This document shows, piece after piece, positions 25,216 through 32,768 of a stretch of 44,783 bases of DNA (position 1 is its first letter; each line of letters begins with the position of its first letter). The stretch is from Clostridiales bacterium (lineage in GTDB: Bacteria > Bacillota > Clostridia > Christensenellales > Borkfalkiaceae), in the NCBI GenBank assembly GCA_015055965.1, contig SVHG01000018.1, positions 1 through 44,783 of the forward strand, written 5' to 3'. The position numbers and the translations under genes were made by a program. The notes under the pieces are model-generated. The model did no database searches. It had not been told where the DNA came from and saw nothing but the letters and a program-made list of their open reading frames with translations.

Positions 25216-25509
25216 ATGTTTACCTCAAAGGAAAGAAGTAATTTGCGTTCAATGGCGCAAACGATACAACCCGTAACCCAAATCGGTAAGGGGGGTATTA
25301 GTGAAAATTTAATCACCGGCTTATCTGAAGCCTTAGAAGCGCGTGAGCTTATTAAGGTTAGCGTTTTAAACAATAACGACGACGATCCTAAGGCAATCGC
25401 GATCGAGCTTGAACGCTTACTTGGCGCGCAAATCGTTGCAGTTACCGGTAAGAAAATCGTTTTATACAGAAGAAGCAGTAAAAAAGACTTTAAGCACATT
25501 GTGTTTTAA
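25216..25509 (+). CDS. yhbY: YhbY/CRM-domain RNA-binding ribosome assembly protein
   Basis: A 97-residue protein made of one CRS1-YhbY domain. It has RNLRSMAQTIQPVTQIGKGG with the conserved GxxG-type loop, and the C-terminal strand QIVAVTGKKIVLYRRS. YhbY binds pre-50S particles. The ribosome site is AAGGAGA, 19 nt after obgE, so the two are co-transcribed. It ends 19 nt before the convergent membrane protein gene. Confidence 0.92.
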   Translation: MFTSKERSNLRSMAQTIQPVTQIGKGGISENLITGLSEALEARELIKVSVLNNNDDDPKAIAIELERLLGAQIVAVTGKKIVLYRRSSKKDFKHIVF

Positions 25510-25527
25510 GCTTAAAGTCAGCTAAAC

Positions 25528-26325
25528 TCACCCCTCTTCCATAACCAAAACGGGCTCTGCCTTGATTTCCCTTTTGCCAAAGATTAAACAAAGGGCAGAT
25601 AGAACTATTAACAAGGCAGAAAATATTTTGTAATAAGTGGGGTAAAAGGTAAATTTGGAAAAGAGCAGGAAGGTTGCAGATAGGACTGCGTACCTAAACG
25701 CTCTTTTTTTTGTTAAAGCTCTTTCCAAAAGTGGTTTAAGCTTAATTTTAGTTCTTTTTGAAAGGATTTTTGGGTAGTCTTCGTTAATTTCTGCCCTTTT
25801 CATAAGTGAAAACAGCAGTTCGCCGTTTATAATTTGCACTCGCTCTTTAATTTGACCTGCAAGCTCTTCAGCTTCTTTAGAAAGAGTGTTGCAAAAGAAT
25901 ACGATTTTTTGTTTTTCACCTTTAACTTGTTGGCAAAGCTGTGCTCTGGTAAGCTCTTTGCTAAAATTGTAAAGATAGCAGGTGTTTTTATAAGTCAACC
26001 TACCGTTAGTAATTTTTGCGTCTATTCCCAAGGCTTGCAGTAAGTCTAAAAGCAGTTGCATAGCTTCTTCATCCGTGGCTAGCTCAAGCTCGAAAAGCAT
26101 ATTTTCCAGCTGGGTTAATTCCCTTTGGCTAAGCATTAGGCTATTATATTTGCGCCTTTTGTGAATAAAAACTATGGCGCTTAAGCATAACGCAAAAAGA
26201 AAAGAAAGAATATATTTAATAATAGCAGGGCGTTTTAAGGTAGAAAGTATTATAAAAAATGCAAAAAACGCGATAATAAGCGTTAAAATACTGTCTATCA
26301 ATACGGCAATTTTACGATTTTTCAT
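25528..26325 (-). CDS. Membrane protein with a degenerate Mrr/REase-like cytoplasmic domain
   Basis: A 265-residue protein with two N-terminal membrane helices (about residues 8-27 and 33-54) and two C-terminal ones (about 213-245). The loop between them begins with a coiled helix, then LLQALGIDAKITNG, YLYNFSKELTRAQL, IVFFCNTLSKEAEELAG and VQIINGELLFSLMK. The last two blocks resemble the end of Mrr-type restriction endonuclease domains. The usual catalytic aspartate and QxK are not visible. It may be a non-catalytic relative used for binding; this assignment is tentative. It is inserted against the direction of the obgE-nadD run. Confidence 0.5.
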   Translation of the reverse strand: MKNRKIAVLIDSILTLIIAFFAFFIILSTLKRPAIIKYILSFLFALCLSAIVFIHKRRKYNSLMLSQRELTQLENMLFELELATDEEAMQLLLDLLQALGIDAKITNGRLTYKNTCYLYNFSKELTRAQLCQQVKGEKQKIVFFCNTLSKEAEELAGQIKERVQIINGELLFSLMKRAEINEDYPKILSKRTKIKLKPLLERALTKKRAFRYAVLSATFLLFSKFTFYPTYYKIFSALLIVLSALCLIFGKREIKAEPVLVMEEG

Positions 26326-26363
26326 GATATTTTAATTATAACCGAAAAATTTGTTTCTTAAAC

Positions 26364-26392
26364 TTGAAATTACTGCAAATATGTGATAAAAT
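26364..26392 (+). promoter_or_regulatory. Promoter giving a leaderless nadD-yqeK transcript
   Basis: TTGAAA (26364-26369) and TAAAAT (26387-26392) are separated by 17 bp. The expected transcription start, about seven bases after the -10 box, falls on the ATG at 26399. No ribosome site precedes that ATG. Confidence 0.65.
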
Positions 26393-26398
26393 ATAAAT

Positions 26399-27514
26399 AT
26401 GAAGATAGGTATTTACGGTGGCTCGTTTGATCCCGTTCACAACGATCACCTTTCAATTTGTTTAAAATTTAAAAATTTACTTGCGCTAGATAAGGTAATA
26501 GTTTTTCCTGCCTATCAGTCCCCCTTTAAAAGCGGGCACTTTACGGCGGGCGAGCACCGCAAGAATATGTTAGAGATTGCTTTTAAGGAATATCCCTTTA
26601 TTGAGGTTAGTGATTTTGAACTTAAAAGCGAAGGTAAAAGCTATACCTATTTAACGGTTGAGCATCTTAAAGAAAGCTATTCTAACAACGAGCTGTATTT
26701 GCTTATAGGCTACGATTCCTTAAAAGGCTTTTTAAATTGGAAAAGGGTAGACTATCTTCTTGCAAGCGTTACCTTGGTGGTCGCAGATAGGGGCGGCTGT
26801 GATTTTGAAGAAGAGCTAAGGCGCTTTAAAAAGGCTTGCGGTTATACCTTTATTCCCATGCAAAACGAGGGAACGGTATCTAGCACCTACGTTCGCGAGC
26901 AGTTAAAATTAGGCATTTGTTCACAAGAGTTTTTGCCTATATCCGTTTGCGACTATATAAAAAGCAACTCTCTTTATATGGCAGACGAGCTGTATTTAAA
27001 GGTTCAAAAAAGATTAAAGCCAAGCAGGTTATTCCATACCGCAGGGGTTGTTGCAACCGCTGTTTCTTATGCTAAAAGACTTGGTGAAAACGCAGATAAC
27101 GCGCGTATAGCGGCACTTTTGCATGATATTGCTAAATACGAAGCTGCCACGAATTACCCAGAATGTGAAATTCCGGTGGGCGCGCCGGAAAGTGTTAAGC
27201 ATCAATATATTGGGGCGTATATTGCAAATAAAGAGTTTGGTATTGATAATCAAGACGTGCTAAACGCAATACGTTACCATACTACGGGAAGGCCAGATAT
27301 GTCTACCTTGGAAAAGATCGTTTTTATTGCGGATTTATTAGAGCCTTCAAGAAGGTACGGCGAGGTTGATTACTTGCGAGCAGAGGTAGAAAGGGATTTT
27401 GAAAATGGCTTTAAGCTATGCGTTAAAAGGCTTATTGAGTATCTTAAAATAAGCGCTTCGGATATTTTTTATTTAACCACGCTTACTAACGAATATTATA
27501 ATTCAAAAAAGTAA
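26399..27514 (+). CDS. nadD: Fused nicotinate-nucleotide adenylyltransferase (NadD) and HD hydrolase (YqeK)
   Basis: A 371-residue two-domain protein. Residues 1-195 are NadD, which makes nicotinate adenine dinucleotide in NAD synthesis: GGSFDPVHNDHL (7-18) is the nucleotidyltransferase motif and SSTYVREQL (about 160) the SSTxxR motif. Residues 200-371 are YqeK: FHTAGVVATAVSYAKRLG, the metal site LLHDIAKY (about 239-246), and H in VKHQYIGAYI. YqeK relatives hydrolyse Ap4A. In most Bacillota these are separate adjacent genes, so the fusion is notable and joins making and clearing of adenylated dinucleotides. The start at 26399 is fixed by the conserved N-terminus and seems leaderless. Confidence 0.93.
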   Translation: MKIGIYGGSFDPVHNDHLSICLKFKNLLALDKVIVFPAYQSPFKSGHFTAGEHRKNMLEIAFKEYPFIEVSDFELKSEGKSYTYLTVEHLKESYSNNELYLLIGYDSLKGFLNWKRVDYLLASVTLVVADRGGCDFEEELRRFKKACGYTFIPMQNEGTVSSTYVREQLKLGICSQEFLPISVCDYIKSNSLYMADELYLKVQKRLKPSRLFHTAGVVATAVSYAKRLGENADNARIAALLHDIAKYEAATNYPECEIPVGAPESVKHQYIGAYIANKEFGIDNQDVLNAIRYHTTGRPDMSTLEKIVFIADLLEPSRRYGEVDYLRAEVERDFENGFKLCVKRLIEYLKISASDIFYLTTLTNEYYNSKK

Positions 27515-27534
27515 ATAATAACAGAGGAAAAAAT

Positions 27535-27882
27535 ATGGATTCAAAAGTATTATCAAATGAAATTTGCAAAATCTTACTAAGCAAAAAAGCGCGTGATATA
27601 GTTAAAATTTACGTTGCTGAAAAAACCGTTTTAGCAGACTATTTTATTATTGCAGGCGGTACTTCTACCTCTCAGGTAAAGGCTCTTTGCGAATACGTAG
27701 ACGAGGGCATGAGTAAGCTTGGCGTAGAAGTTAAACGCCGTGACGGTGAGAGTGAAGGCCGTTGGGCGGTTCTTGACTTTGGCGATTGTATCGTGCATAT
27801 TTTTAACGACGAAAGCAGATTGTTTTATCATCTTGAACGCCTTTGGGGTGATGAAAGCAATATTGAAAGAATTACCGACTAA
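27535..27882 (+). CDS. rsfS: Ribosomal silencing factor RsfS
   Basis: A 115-residue protein that binds uL14 on the large subunit and blocks subunit joining when nutrients are short. The family pattern is clear: ADYFIIAGGTSTSQVKALCE (about residues 34-53), GESEGRWAVLDFGDCIVHIF (about 75-94) and the final YHLERLWGD. It follows nadD-yqeK by 20 nt. Its end overlaps the convergent gene at 27872 by 11 bp. Confidence 0.95.
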   Translation: MDSKVLSNEICKILLSKKARDIVKIYVAEKTVLADYFIIAGGTSTSQVKALCEYVDEGMSKLGVEVKRRDGESEGRWAVLDFGDCIVHIFNDESRLFYHLERLWGDESNIERITD

Positions 27883-28162
27883 TTCTTTTGTTAGCCTTTC
27901 CGCTTTGTTTGTTTTGCGATAGGATGGTACTCTTTAAAGCAACGGAAGGCTTTTTCTTTACTTTAAAGCTATCATTTTCCTTCCTTTCGTACCTTTGATA
28001 AGCTTCGCTATCTATTCTTTTGGGTGTAAAATTCATTTTTAACCTATAGCTTTTTTGGCTAATAGCTTTTAGGGTAAAGGCGAGGTTAATCAAAAACGAT
28101 ATGGTAAGAAAAAGGGCAAACAGCTTTAGTAAAAGCAAAAGCGCGTCTAAGGGATTAGGCAT
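27872..28162 (-). CDS. Small single-span membrane protein
   Basis: A 96-residue protein with one N-terminal hydrophobic segment (about residues 6-31) and a strongly basic tail rich in K, R and S, ending KANKRISR. It has a perfect AGGAGG ribosome site seven bases before the ATG and a promoter upstream, so it is probably real despite lacking a known family. Its last codons overlap rsfS in the convergent direction. Basic cytoplasmic tails of this kind often bind nucleic acid or ribosomes, but nothing proves it here. Confidence 0.65.
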   Translation of the reverse strand: MPNPLDALLLLLKLFALFLTISFLINLAFTLKAISQKSYRLKMNFTPKRIDSEAYQRYERKENDSFKVKKKPSVALKSTILSQNKQSGKANKRISR

Positions 28163-28193
28163 AAGGTTACCTCCTTTTTAAGTTGCAAAAGGT

Positions 28194-28222
28194 ATTTTAC
28201 TCGTTGCAAAAATATTTTACAA
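28194..28222 (-). promoter_or_regulatory. Promoter of the small basic membrane protein, within a short tandem repeat
   Basis: On the minus strand TTGTAA (28222-28217) and TAAAAT (28199-28194) are separated by 17 bp. The region also holds a near-repeat, ttgcaaaaggtattttac (28183-28200) and ttgcaaaaatattttac (28204-28220). A ccctt..aaggg hairpin follows at 28227-28242. The rest of the gap 28163-28391 shows nothing else clear. Confidence 0.5.
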
Positions 28223-28391
28223 TACCCCTTAACGATAAGGGTGTAACGGTATGGCGAAATGGTAATTCTTTTGTCGATTATGCCTTGGAATGGCTTAAAA
28301 AAATAACCACGTTGGTTAATATTTAATACGAAAAATAATAAACCGCGCAAAACGCACCCGTTTAGTTGCGGATAATTTATAAGGAGGTTTT

Positions 28392-29366
28392 ATGAACGAT
28401 AACTTAAATTTACCCTTAAACGAAGAAGAAAAAATTGACGCTCAACCAACCGTTAGCGAAGATATTGAAGTTCAAAAGGAAGCAGAATATCAAGAATTTA
28501 TGCAAACGCTTGCAGATATAAACGCAGAGCTTTTAGCAGAAGAAGAGCAAAATCAAAAGAGTGAAGAGCAGGTAGAAATTACCGAAGAGCCTGTTAATTT
28601 AATCACTAGTGAAGAAAGTAAAAATGAAATAGCACAAGAGCCCAAGGAAGAAAAAGAGCTTTCCAAAGAGGAAAAACAGCACGAGCCAACCGAAGAAGAA
28701 AAGAAGCAGTATAAGGCGTACCGCTTACAAAAGCTCTTCTCTAAAATAAACTGTGATTTATCTTCCCCCAGCTTAACCGCAACAGAAATTAAAGATAAGG
28801 TAAGCTGTGGCGCGCAGTACGGATTTAATTGCTTTATGATGTTAACCTCTAAGCTAAAGGCTGTTAAAAAACAGTTAAAGGCTAAGGTAAAATTGGGGGC
28901 AGTTATAGGTCTTGGCGAAAGCACCTATCTTGCAAGAAAGTGGGAAGTAAGACAGGCTAAATGGGCAAAGGTTAAGGAAATAGAATATATCGTTCCTTTA
29001 ACGGCAGTAAAGGAAAATAAAAAGCGTCCTTTAATTAAAGAGCTTAACGGATTAAAAAAGGTGGCAGGTAATAAAATTAAATTTAAAATTGCCATTGATG
29101 CAAGCGCCTTTAACAGCTTAGAATTTACCTTCGCTCTTGAATGCGCAGTTGCTACCAAGCCAAAGTGCATAGTCATTAAGAATTTTAAGGATGAAAAGTC
29201 AAAATATCTTTTAAACGTTGCAAAAAACTGTATTGGAAAATGTGAAATAGAAATTCAAACGAAGCTTTCTTCCAGTAAGGAAATTACCTCTTTCAGCGAA
29301 ATTGGCGTTGATTATTTTAGCGTTGAAAACGCGATTGGTCTTGCAGAGCTTATTAAATGTGAATAA
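28392..29366 (+). CDS. Acidic protein with a C-terminal DeoC-like TIM-barrel domain
   Basis: A 324-residue protein. Residues 1-110 are low complexity, very rich in Glu and Lys, and probably unfolded. Residues 125-324 resemble deoxyribose-phosphate aldolase: YGFNCFMMLTSKLKAVKKQL, AVIGLGE (about 170-176), EIEYIVPL where DeoC has EVDVVFP, CIVIKNF near the Schiff-base lysine, TKLSSSKEITSF near the FKPAGGVRT strand, and a final GVDYFSVENA. The aldolase aspartate appears to be replaced by Glu, while lysines are near the expected places. It may be inactive or altered. The match is by eye. It has a strong AAGGAGG ribosome site. Confidence 0.5.
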   Translation: MNDNLNLPLNEEEKIDAQPTVSEDIEVQKEAEYQEFMQTLADINAELLAEEEQNQKSEEQVEITEEPVNLITSEESKNEIAQEPKEEKELSKEEKQHEPTEEEKKQYKAYRLQKLFSKINCDLSSPSLTATEIKDKVSCGAQYGFNCFMMLTSKLKAVKKQLKAKVKLGAVIGLGESTYLARKWEVRQAKWAKVKEIEYIVPLTAVKENKKRPLIKELNGLKKVAGNKIKFKIAIDASAFNSLEFTFALECAVATKPKCIVIKNFKDEKSKYLLNVAKNCIGKCEIEIQTKLSSSKEITSFSEIGVDYFSVENAIGLAELIKCE

Positions 29367-29370
29367 TTAT

Positions 29371-29409
29371 AAAAGTGTGGCTAATTGACCTATAGCCACA
29401 CTTTTTTTG
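29371..29409. terminator. Terminator with the dispersed motif as its loop (copy K)
   Basis: A 13-bp stem (aaaagtgtggcta and tagccacactttt) encloses attgaccta, which on the minus strand is taggtcaat, the core of the dispersed motif. T-runs follow on the plus strand. It ends the DeoC-like gene. The stem differs from that at 105-144 while the loop matches. Confidence 0.85.
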
Positions 29410-29492
29410 TTCTTTTAAACTCTTTTTTGTAATTTTTACGGGGTATAATACTTTTTTTAAAATTGTGCATAATACCTTTACGGAGGTATTAT

Positions 29493-30044
29493 ATGAAAAA
29501 CAGAGGTATAGTAAAAATAGACGAGGTGGGCAGATTAGTTATCCCTAAGGACGTTAGAAATATGCTTGCGTTAAACGATAAGCTCGTTAGGGTTTACGTA
29601 GACGACGATAGGCTTATAATTAAAAAATACGCCCCCTTTTCCTTATATAAAAAGCTTCTTTCAGCCCTTTGTGAAGAGCTTGCTTTAAATCTATCTTGCG
29701 TTTGTATAGTTGGCGATATGCAAAGAATAACTGAGGTTTCCGGGGAAGCTCTAAAGCTTATAAAGGGTAAAGCCATATCGGAAGAGCTTAGAAAAAAAAT
29801 ATTTGAAGAACGCAATTTTTTATTAAACGTAAAAAGGGGTTACGACGCTATTAAAATACTAGAAGAGGGTGATTTAGAGTATTACTCAATTTGCATTCTT
29901 CCCATAAAAGACGAGTTTTCACAGCTGGGTTTTATTGCGTTAATAGCCACCGAGCAAGTAGAGTTTTGCGAAAAGGAGCTTAACGCTTTAAAGATTGCAA
30001 AGGCGCTTTTTTTAACGGCAATTAAAACGCAAAAAGAAAGATGA
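29493..30044 (+). CDS. spoVT: SpoVT-like AbrB-family sporulation regulator
   Basis: A 183-residue DNA-binding protein. Residues 1-50 form an AbrB swapped-hairpin domain (MKNRGIVKIDEVGRLVIPKD, then LIIKKYAPFSLYKK), and residues 60-180 resemble the GAF-like sensor of SpoVT. Start 29493 follows GGAGGTATT; an in-frame ATG at 29463 is less suitable. In Bacillus SpoVT adjusts sigma-G-dependent gene expression in the forespore. The following spoVB-mazG order matches Bacillus, which supports a sporulating organism. A TATAAT box lies at 29444-29449 but no clear -35 box. Confidence 0.85.
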   Translation: MKNRGIVKIDEVGRLVIPKDVRNMLALNDKLVRVYVDDDRLIIKKYAPFSLYKKLLSALCEELALNLSCVCIVGDMQRITEVSGEALKLIKGKAISEELRKKIFEERNFLLNVKRGYDAIKILEEGDLEYYSICILPIKDEFSQLGFIALIATEQVEFCEKELNALKIAKALFLTAIKTQKER

Positions 30045-31423
30045 GTTTTTTGCTTTCTAAGGTTAACGGGATAGAAAGAAGAATAGGCATAGCCAACGGA
30101 ACTTTTTTCTTCATGGCTTCTACGCTTATGGTAAAGGTAATCGGTGCGCTTTATAAAATTCCATTATTTAATTTATTGGGAACGGAGGGTATCGGGCTTT
30201 ACCAAATGGTTTTCCCGGTATACGCTTTACTTCTTACCTTTTCGGGCGGGGGTGTTTCAACCGCTATGACTAGGCTTGTTGGAGAAGGATATAATGGGGA
30301 GGATTTATTAAAAAAATGCCTTAAAATATTTGCTCCGCTTGGCTTATTCTTTACTTTTTTCTTGCTAACGTTTGCAAACAAAATAGCATTTTTGCAGGGG
30401 AACGAATTGGCTGCCGGGTTATATAGGGCAATAAGTCCGTCTGTATTTTTTGTTTCGTTAATAGCTTGTGTTCGCGGGTATTTTCAAGGTAAATCAAACT
30501 TTACGCCAACGGCGCTTTCGCAAGTAATAGAACAGCTCGTAAAGGCGGTTAGCGGACTTATAGCCCTACTTTTAGTGCAAGGAAGTATACTTTTAAAGGG
30601 AATAATAGCCTGCTTGGCAATAACCTTAAGCGAGCTTATTGCGCTTTTGTTTTTGCTTATAAAATTAAAAGCTTCAAAAGAAAAAAGTAAAGAAAATATT
30701 ATTAAAGAAGAAAAATTAATAAGCTACGGCTACGCCTTTAAATTTATATTGCCTATAACATTAAGCTCAATCGTATTGCCTATCGCCTCTTTTTTAGATA
30801 GCTTTATTGCAATTAACGCGTTAAAGGGGATTTTTTATGATAAGGCAACCTCCCTTTACGGCGTTTACACGGGCGGGGTGGATGCGGTAATTTCCTTGCC
30901 GGTTAACCTTTTGCATTGTTTAACGCTTGGTTTTTTACCAAAAATTTCCTTAAATAAAAAGGGGGTAAAGGTGTTTTGGGGAGTGGTTTTTACAGCGGGT
31001 TTAGCCGGGATTGCAGTAATTTTTACAGCTCCGTTAGTGAGTGATTTTTTATTTAAAAGCGGGGAGTTTTCGTCAATCTTAACCACTCTTTTGCAGTATT
31101 CTTCAATAAGTATAATATTGCATTCAGGCTTACACGCGGTAAATTTACTTTTGCTTTCAGTAAATAAGCAAAGGGTTTCTCTTATAAACTTATTATCAGG
31201 TGTAATTTGTAAGATAATTTTAAGCGTAAGCCTTATTAAAATACCAAAAATTAACGTTTTTGGCATGTTAATTTCAGATGTAGGCTGTTATTTTGTTGCG
31301 CTCATTTTAAATTTAGTATATATTTGTTATATACTAAAAAGTAAAACGGCAGGTAAGGCAAATGAAAATAACGTTAGTGGGATTGGGCGTAGGTCAAAAT
31401 TCACTTTCAGAAAAAGCGTATAA
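30041..31423 (+). CDS. spoVB: SpoVB/MurJ-like lipid flippase (polysaccharide biosynthesis family)
   Basis: A 460-residue membrane protein of the MOP flippase superfamily, with about fourteen helices. Family signs are GTEGIGLYQMVFPVYAL (about residues 47-63), FSGGGVSTAMTRLV and RGYFQGKSNFTPTALSQVIEQ (about 146-166). SpoVB and relatives help spore cortex formation by moving lipid-linked precursors. It overlaps spoVT by 4 bp in ATGA and overlaps mazG by 62 bp, an unusually long overlap covering its basic C-terminal tail (about residues 440-460). It could equally be a vegetative flippase. Confidence 0.87.
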   Translation: MSFLLSKVNGIERRIGIANGTFFFMASTLMVKVIGALYKIPLFNLLGTEGIGLYQMVFPVYALLLTFSGGGVSTAMTRLVGEGYNGEDLLKKCLKIFAPLGLFFTFFLLTFANKIAFLQGNELAAGLYRAISPSVFFVSLIACVRGYFQGKSNFTPTALSQVIEQLVKAVSGLIALLLVQGSILLKGIIACLAITLSELIALLFLLIKLKASKEKSKENIIKEEKLISYGYAFKFILPITLSSIVLPIASFLDSFIAINALKGIFYDKATSLYGVYTGGVDAVISLPVNLLHCLTLGFLPKISLNKKGVKVFWGVVFTAGLAGIAVIFTAPLVSDFLFKSGEFSSILTTLLQYSSISIILHSGLHAVNLLLLSVNKQRVSLINLLSGVICKIILSVSLIKIPKINVFGMLISDVGCYFVALILNLVYICYILKSKTAGKANENNVSGIGRRSKFTFRKSV

Positions 31424-32768
31424 CGCAATAAACAGCGGTGCAACTGTTATTTGTAAAACGCAGTTAACGGAAAGCGCGCAATTTTTTAAAGAAAAAAATA
31501 TCGCAGTTAAATATCTTGATGATATTTACCGTTCTTCACGCAATTTTGATACTTTAAGCAAAAAGCTAGCAAGCGCTGTTTTAAAAGAAAGCAAAGCTCA
31601 AAACGTAGTGTACTGTGTAGACGGTAGCGTTGCAGACGATAATTCCTGCGCTATTATTTTAAAAAGGCGTAAAAACGTAGAGGTTATAGAGGGTGTTTCA
31701 CATACTCTTAACGTTCTTTCACGCTTACAAACGCGAGGCGGTTATACGGCTATGTCTGCTTACGCGCCGGAAAATTTTACGTCCTCCGTTTTACGCCCCT
31801 TCGTTCTTTACGATATAGACAGTTATTTTATTTGCGCAGAGTGGAAGCTTCGCTTAACGGACGCATTCGGTGATGAAGCGCCTGCAATTTTATATATTAA
31901 CGGCAAGGCAGAAAAGATAAGCCTATATCAAATGGATATGTATAGCGGTTACGATTATCGCACCGTTTTGGTAGTTTTAAAGGAGCATTTTACCAAAAAG
32001 CAAAGATTTTGCGTAGACGATTTATTTGATATAGTCGTTGCCTTACGTTCAGAAAAGGGTTGCCCTTGGGATAGGGCTCAAACTAGGCAGTCCATTCGCA
32101 AGGATTTACTTGAAGAATGCTACGAGCTTTACGACGCGATAGAGCGCGGTGACGTTACCGATATTACCGAAGAAACGGGTGACGTTTTATTACAGGTAAT
32201 CTTTCATTCTATTTTTGGCGAAGAAAGTCACGAGTATAACAGAACGGATATTATAACCGAAATATGTAATAAGCTTATAACACGCCATTCGCACGTATTC
32301 GGCAGCGATAGCGCTAAAACAGATAAGGAAGCGCTTTCCGTTTGGGAAAAGAACAAAACGGTAGAAAAGGGGTTTGAAAGCGCAAGCGAATATATAGAAA
32401 GCGTACCCAAGGCGTTCCCCGCTATTATGCGCGCGCAAAAGGTACAAAAGCGCGCTGCAAAAAATAACTTTGATTTTTCTTCGGTAGAGCAGGTTTGGGC
32501 TAAGCTGGAAGAGGAAAAGCAAGAGCTATTAGACGCCGCTTCATCAAAGGAAGCAGTTTTTGAAGAAATAGGCGATTTATTGTTTACAATAGTTAACCTT
32601 GCGCGCTTTTATTCAGTTAACGCAGAAGAGGCTTTAAACGCTTCCACCCAAAAATTTATTAACCGCTTTAAGCGTCTGGAAAACGCCGTTAAAAATAGCG
32701 GTAAGGATATGAATAACATGACTGAAGAAGAGCTTGATCAGGTGTATAATGAAATTAAAAAGTCTTGA
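31362..32768 (+). CDS. mazG: MazG-type nucleoside triphosphate pyrophosphohydrolase with N-terminal methylase-like domain (YabN type)
   Basis: A 468-residue protein. Residues 1-215 resemble tetrapyrrole methylases (ITLVGLGVG, then VVYCVDGSVAD where methylases have a GDP loop), probably degenerate in catalysis. Residues 220-468 hold two MazG units: RSEKGCPWDRAQTRQSIRKD, the metal site EECYELYDAI (about 251) and EETGDVLLQVIFH (about 268-280), then AIMRAQKVQKRA and FEEIGDLLFTIVNLARF. It removes non-standard or excess NTPs. This matches YabN of Bacillus, as does the position after spoVB. It overlaps dus by 17 bp. Confidence 0.92.
   Translation: MKITLVGLGVGQNSLSEKAYNAINSGATVICKTQLTESAQFFKEKNIAVKYLDDIYRSSRNFDTLSKKLASAVLKESKAQNVVYCVDGSVADDNSCAIILKRRKNVEVIEGVSHTLNVLSRLQTRGGYTAMSAYAPENFTSSVLRPFVLYDIDSYFICAEWKLRLTDAFGDEAPAILYINGKAEKISLYQMDMYSGYDYRTVLVVLKEHFTKKQRFCVDDLFDIVVALRSEKGCPWDRAQTRQSIRKDLLEECYELYDAIERGDVTDITEETGDVLLQVIFHSIFGEESHEYNRTDIITEICNKLITRHSHVFGSDSAKTDKEALSVWEKNKTVEKGFESASEYIESVPKAFPAIMRAQKVQKRAAKNNFDFSSVEQVWAKLEEEKQELLDAASSKEAVFEEIGDLLFTIVNLARFYSVNAEEALNASTQKFINRFKRLENAVKNSGKDMNNMTEEELDQVYNEIKKS

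Noticed and set aside
28147..28350. A 67-codon minus-strand frame ahead of the small basic membrane protein
   Set aside because: It covers the promoter and ribosome site of the gene at 27872-28162 and has no ribosome site of its own.
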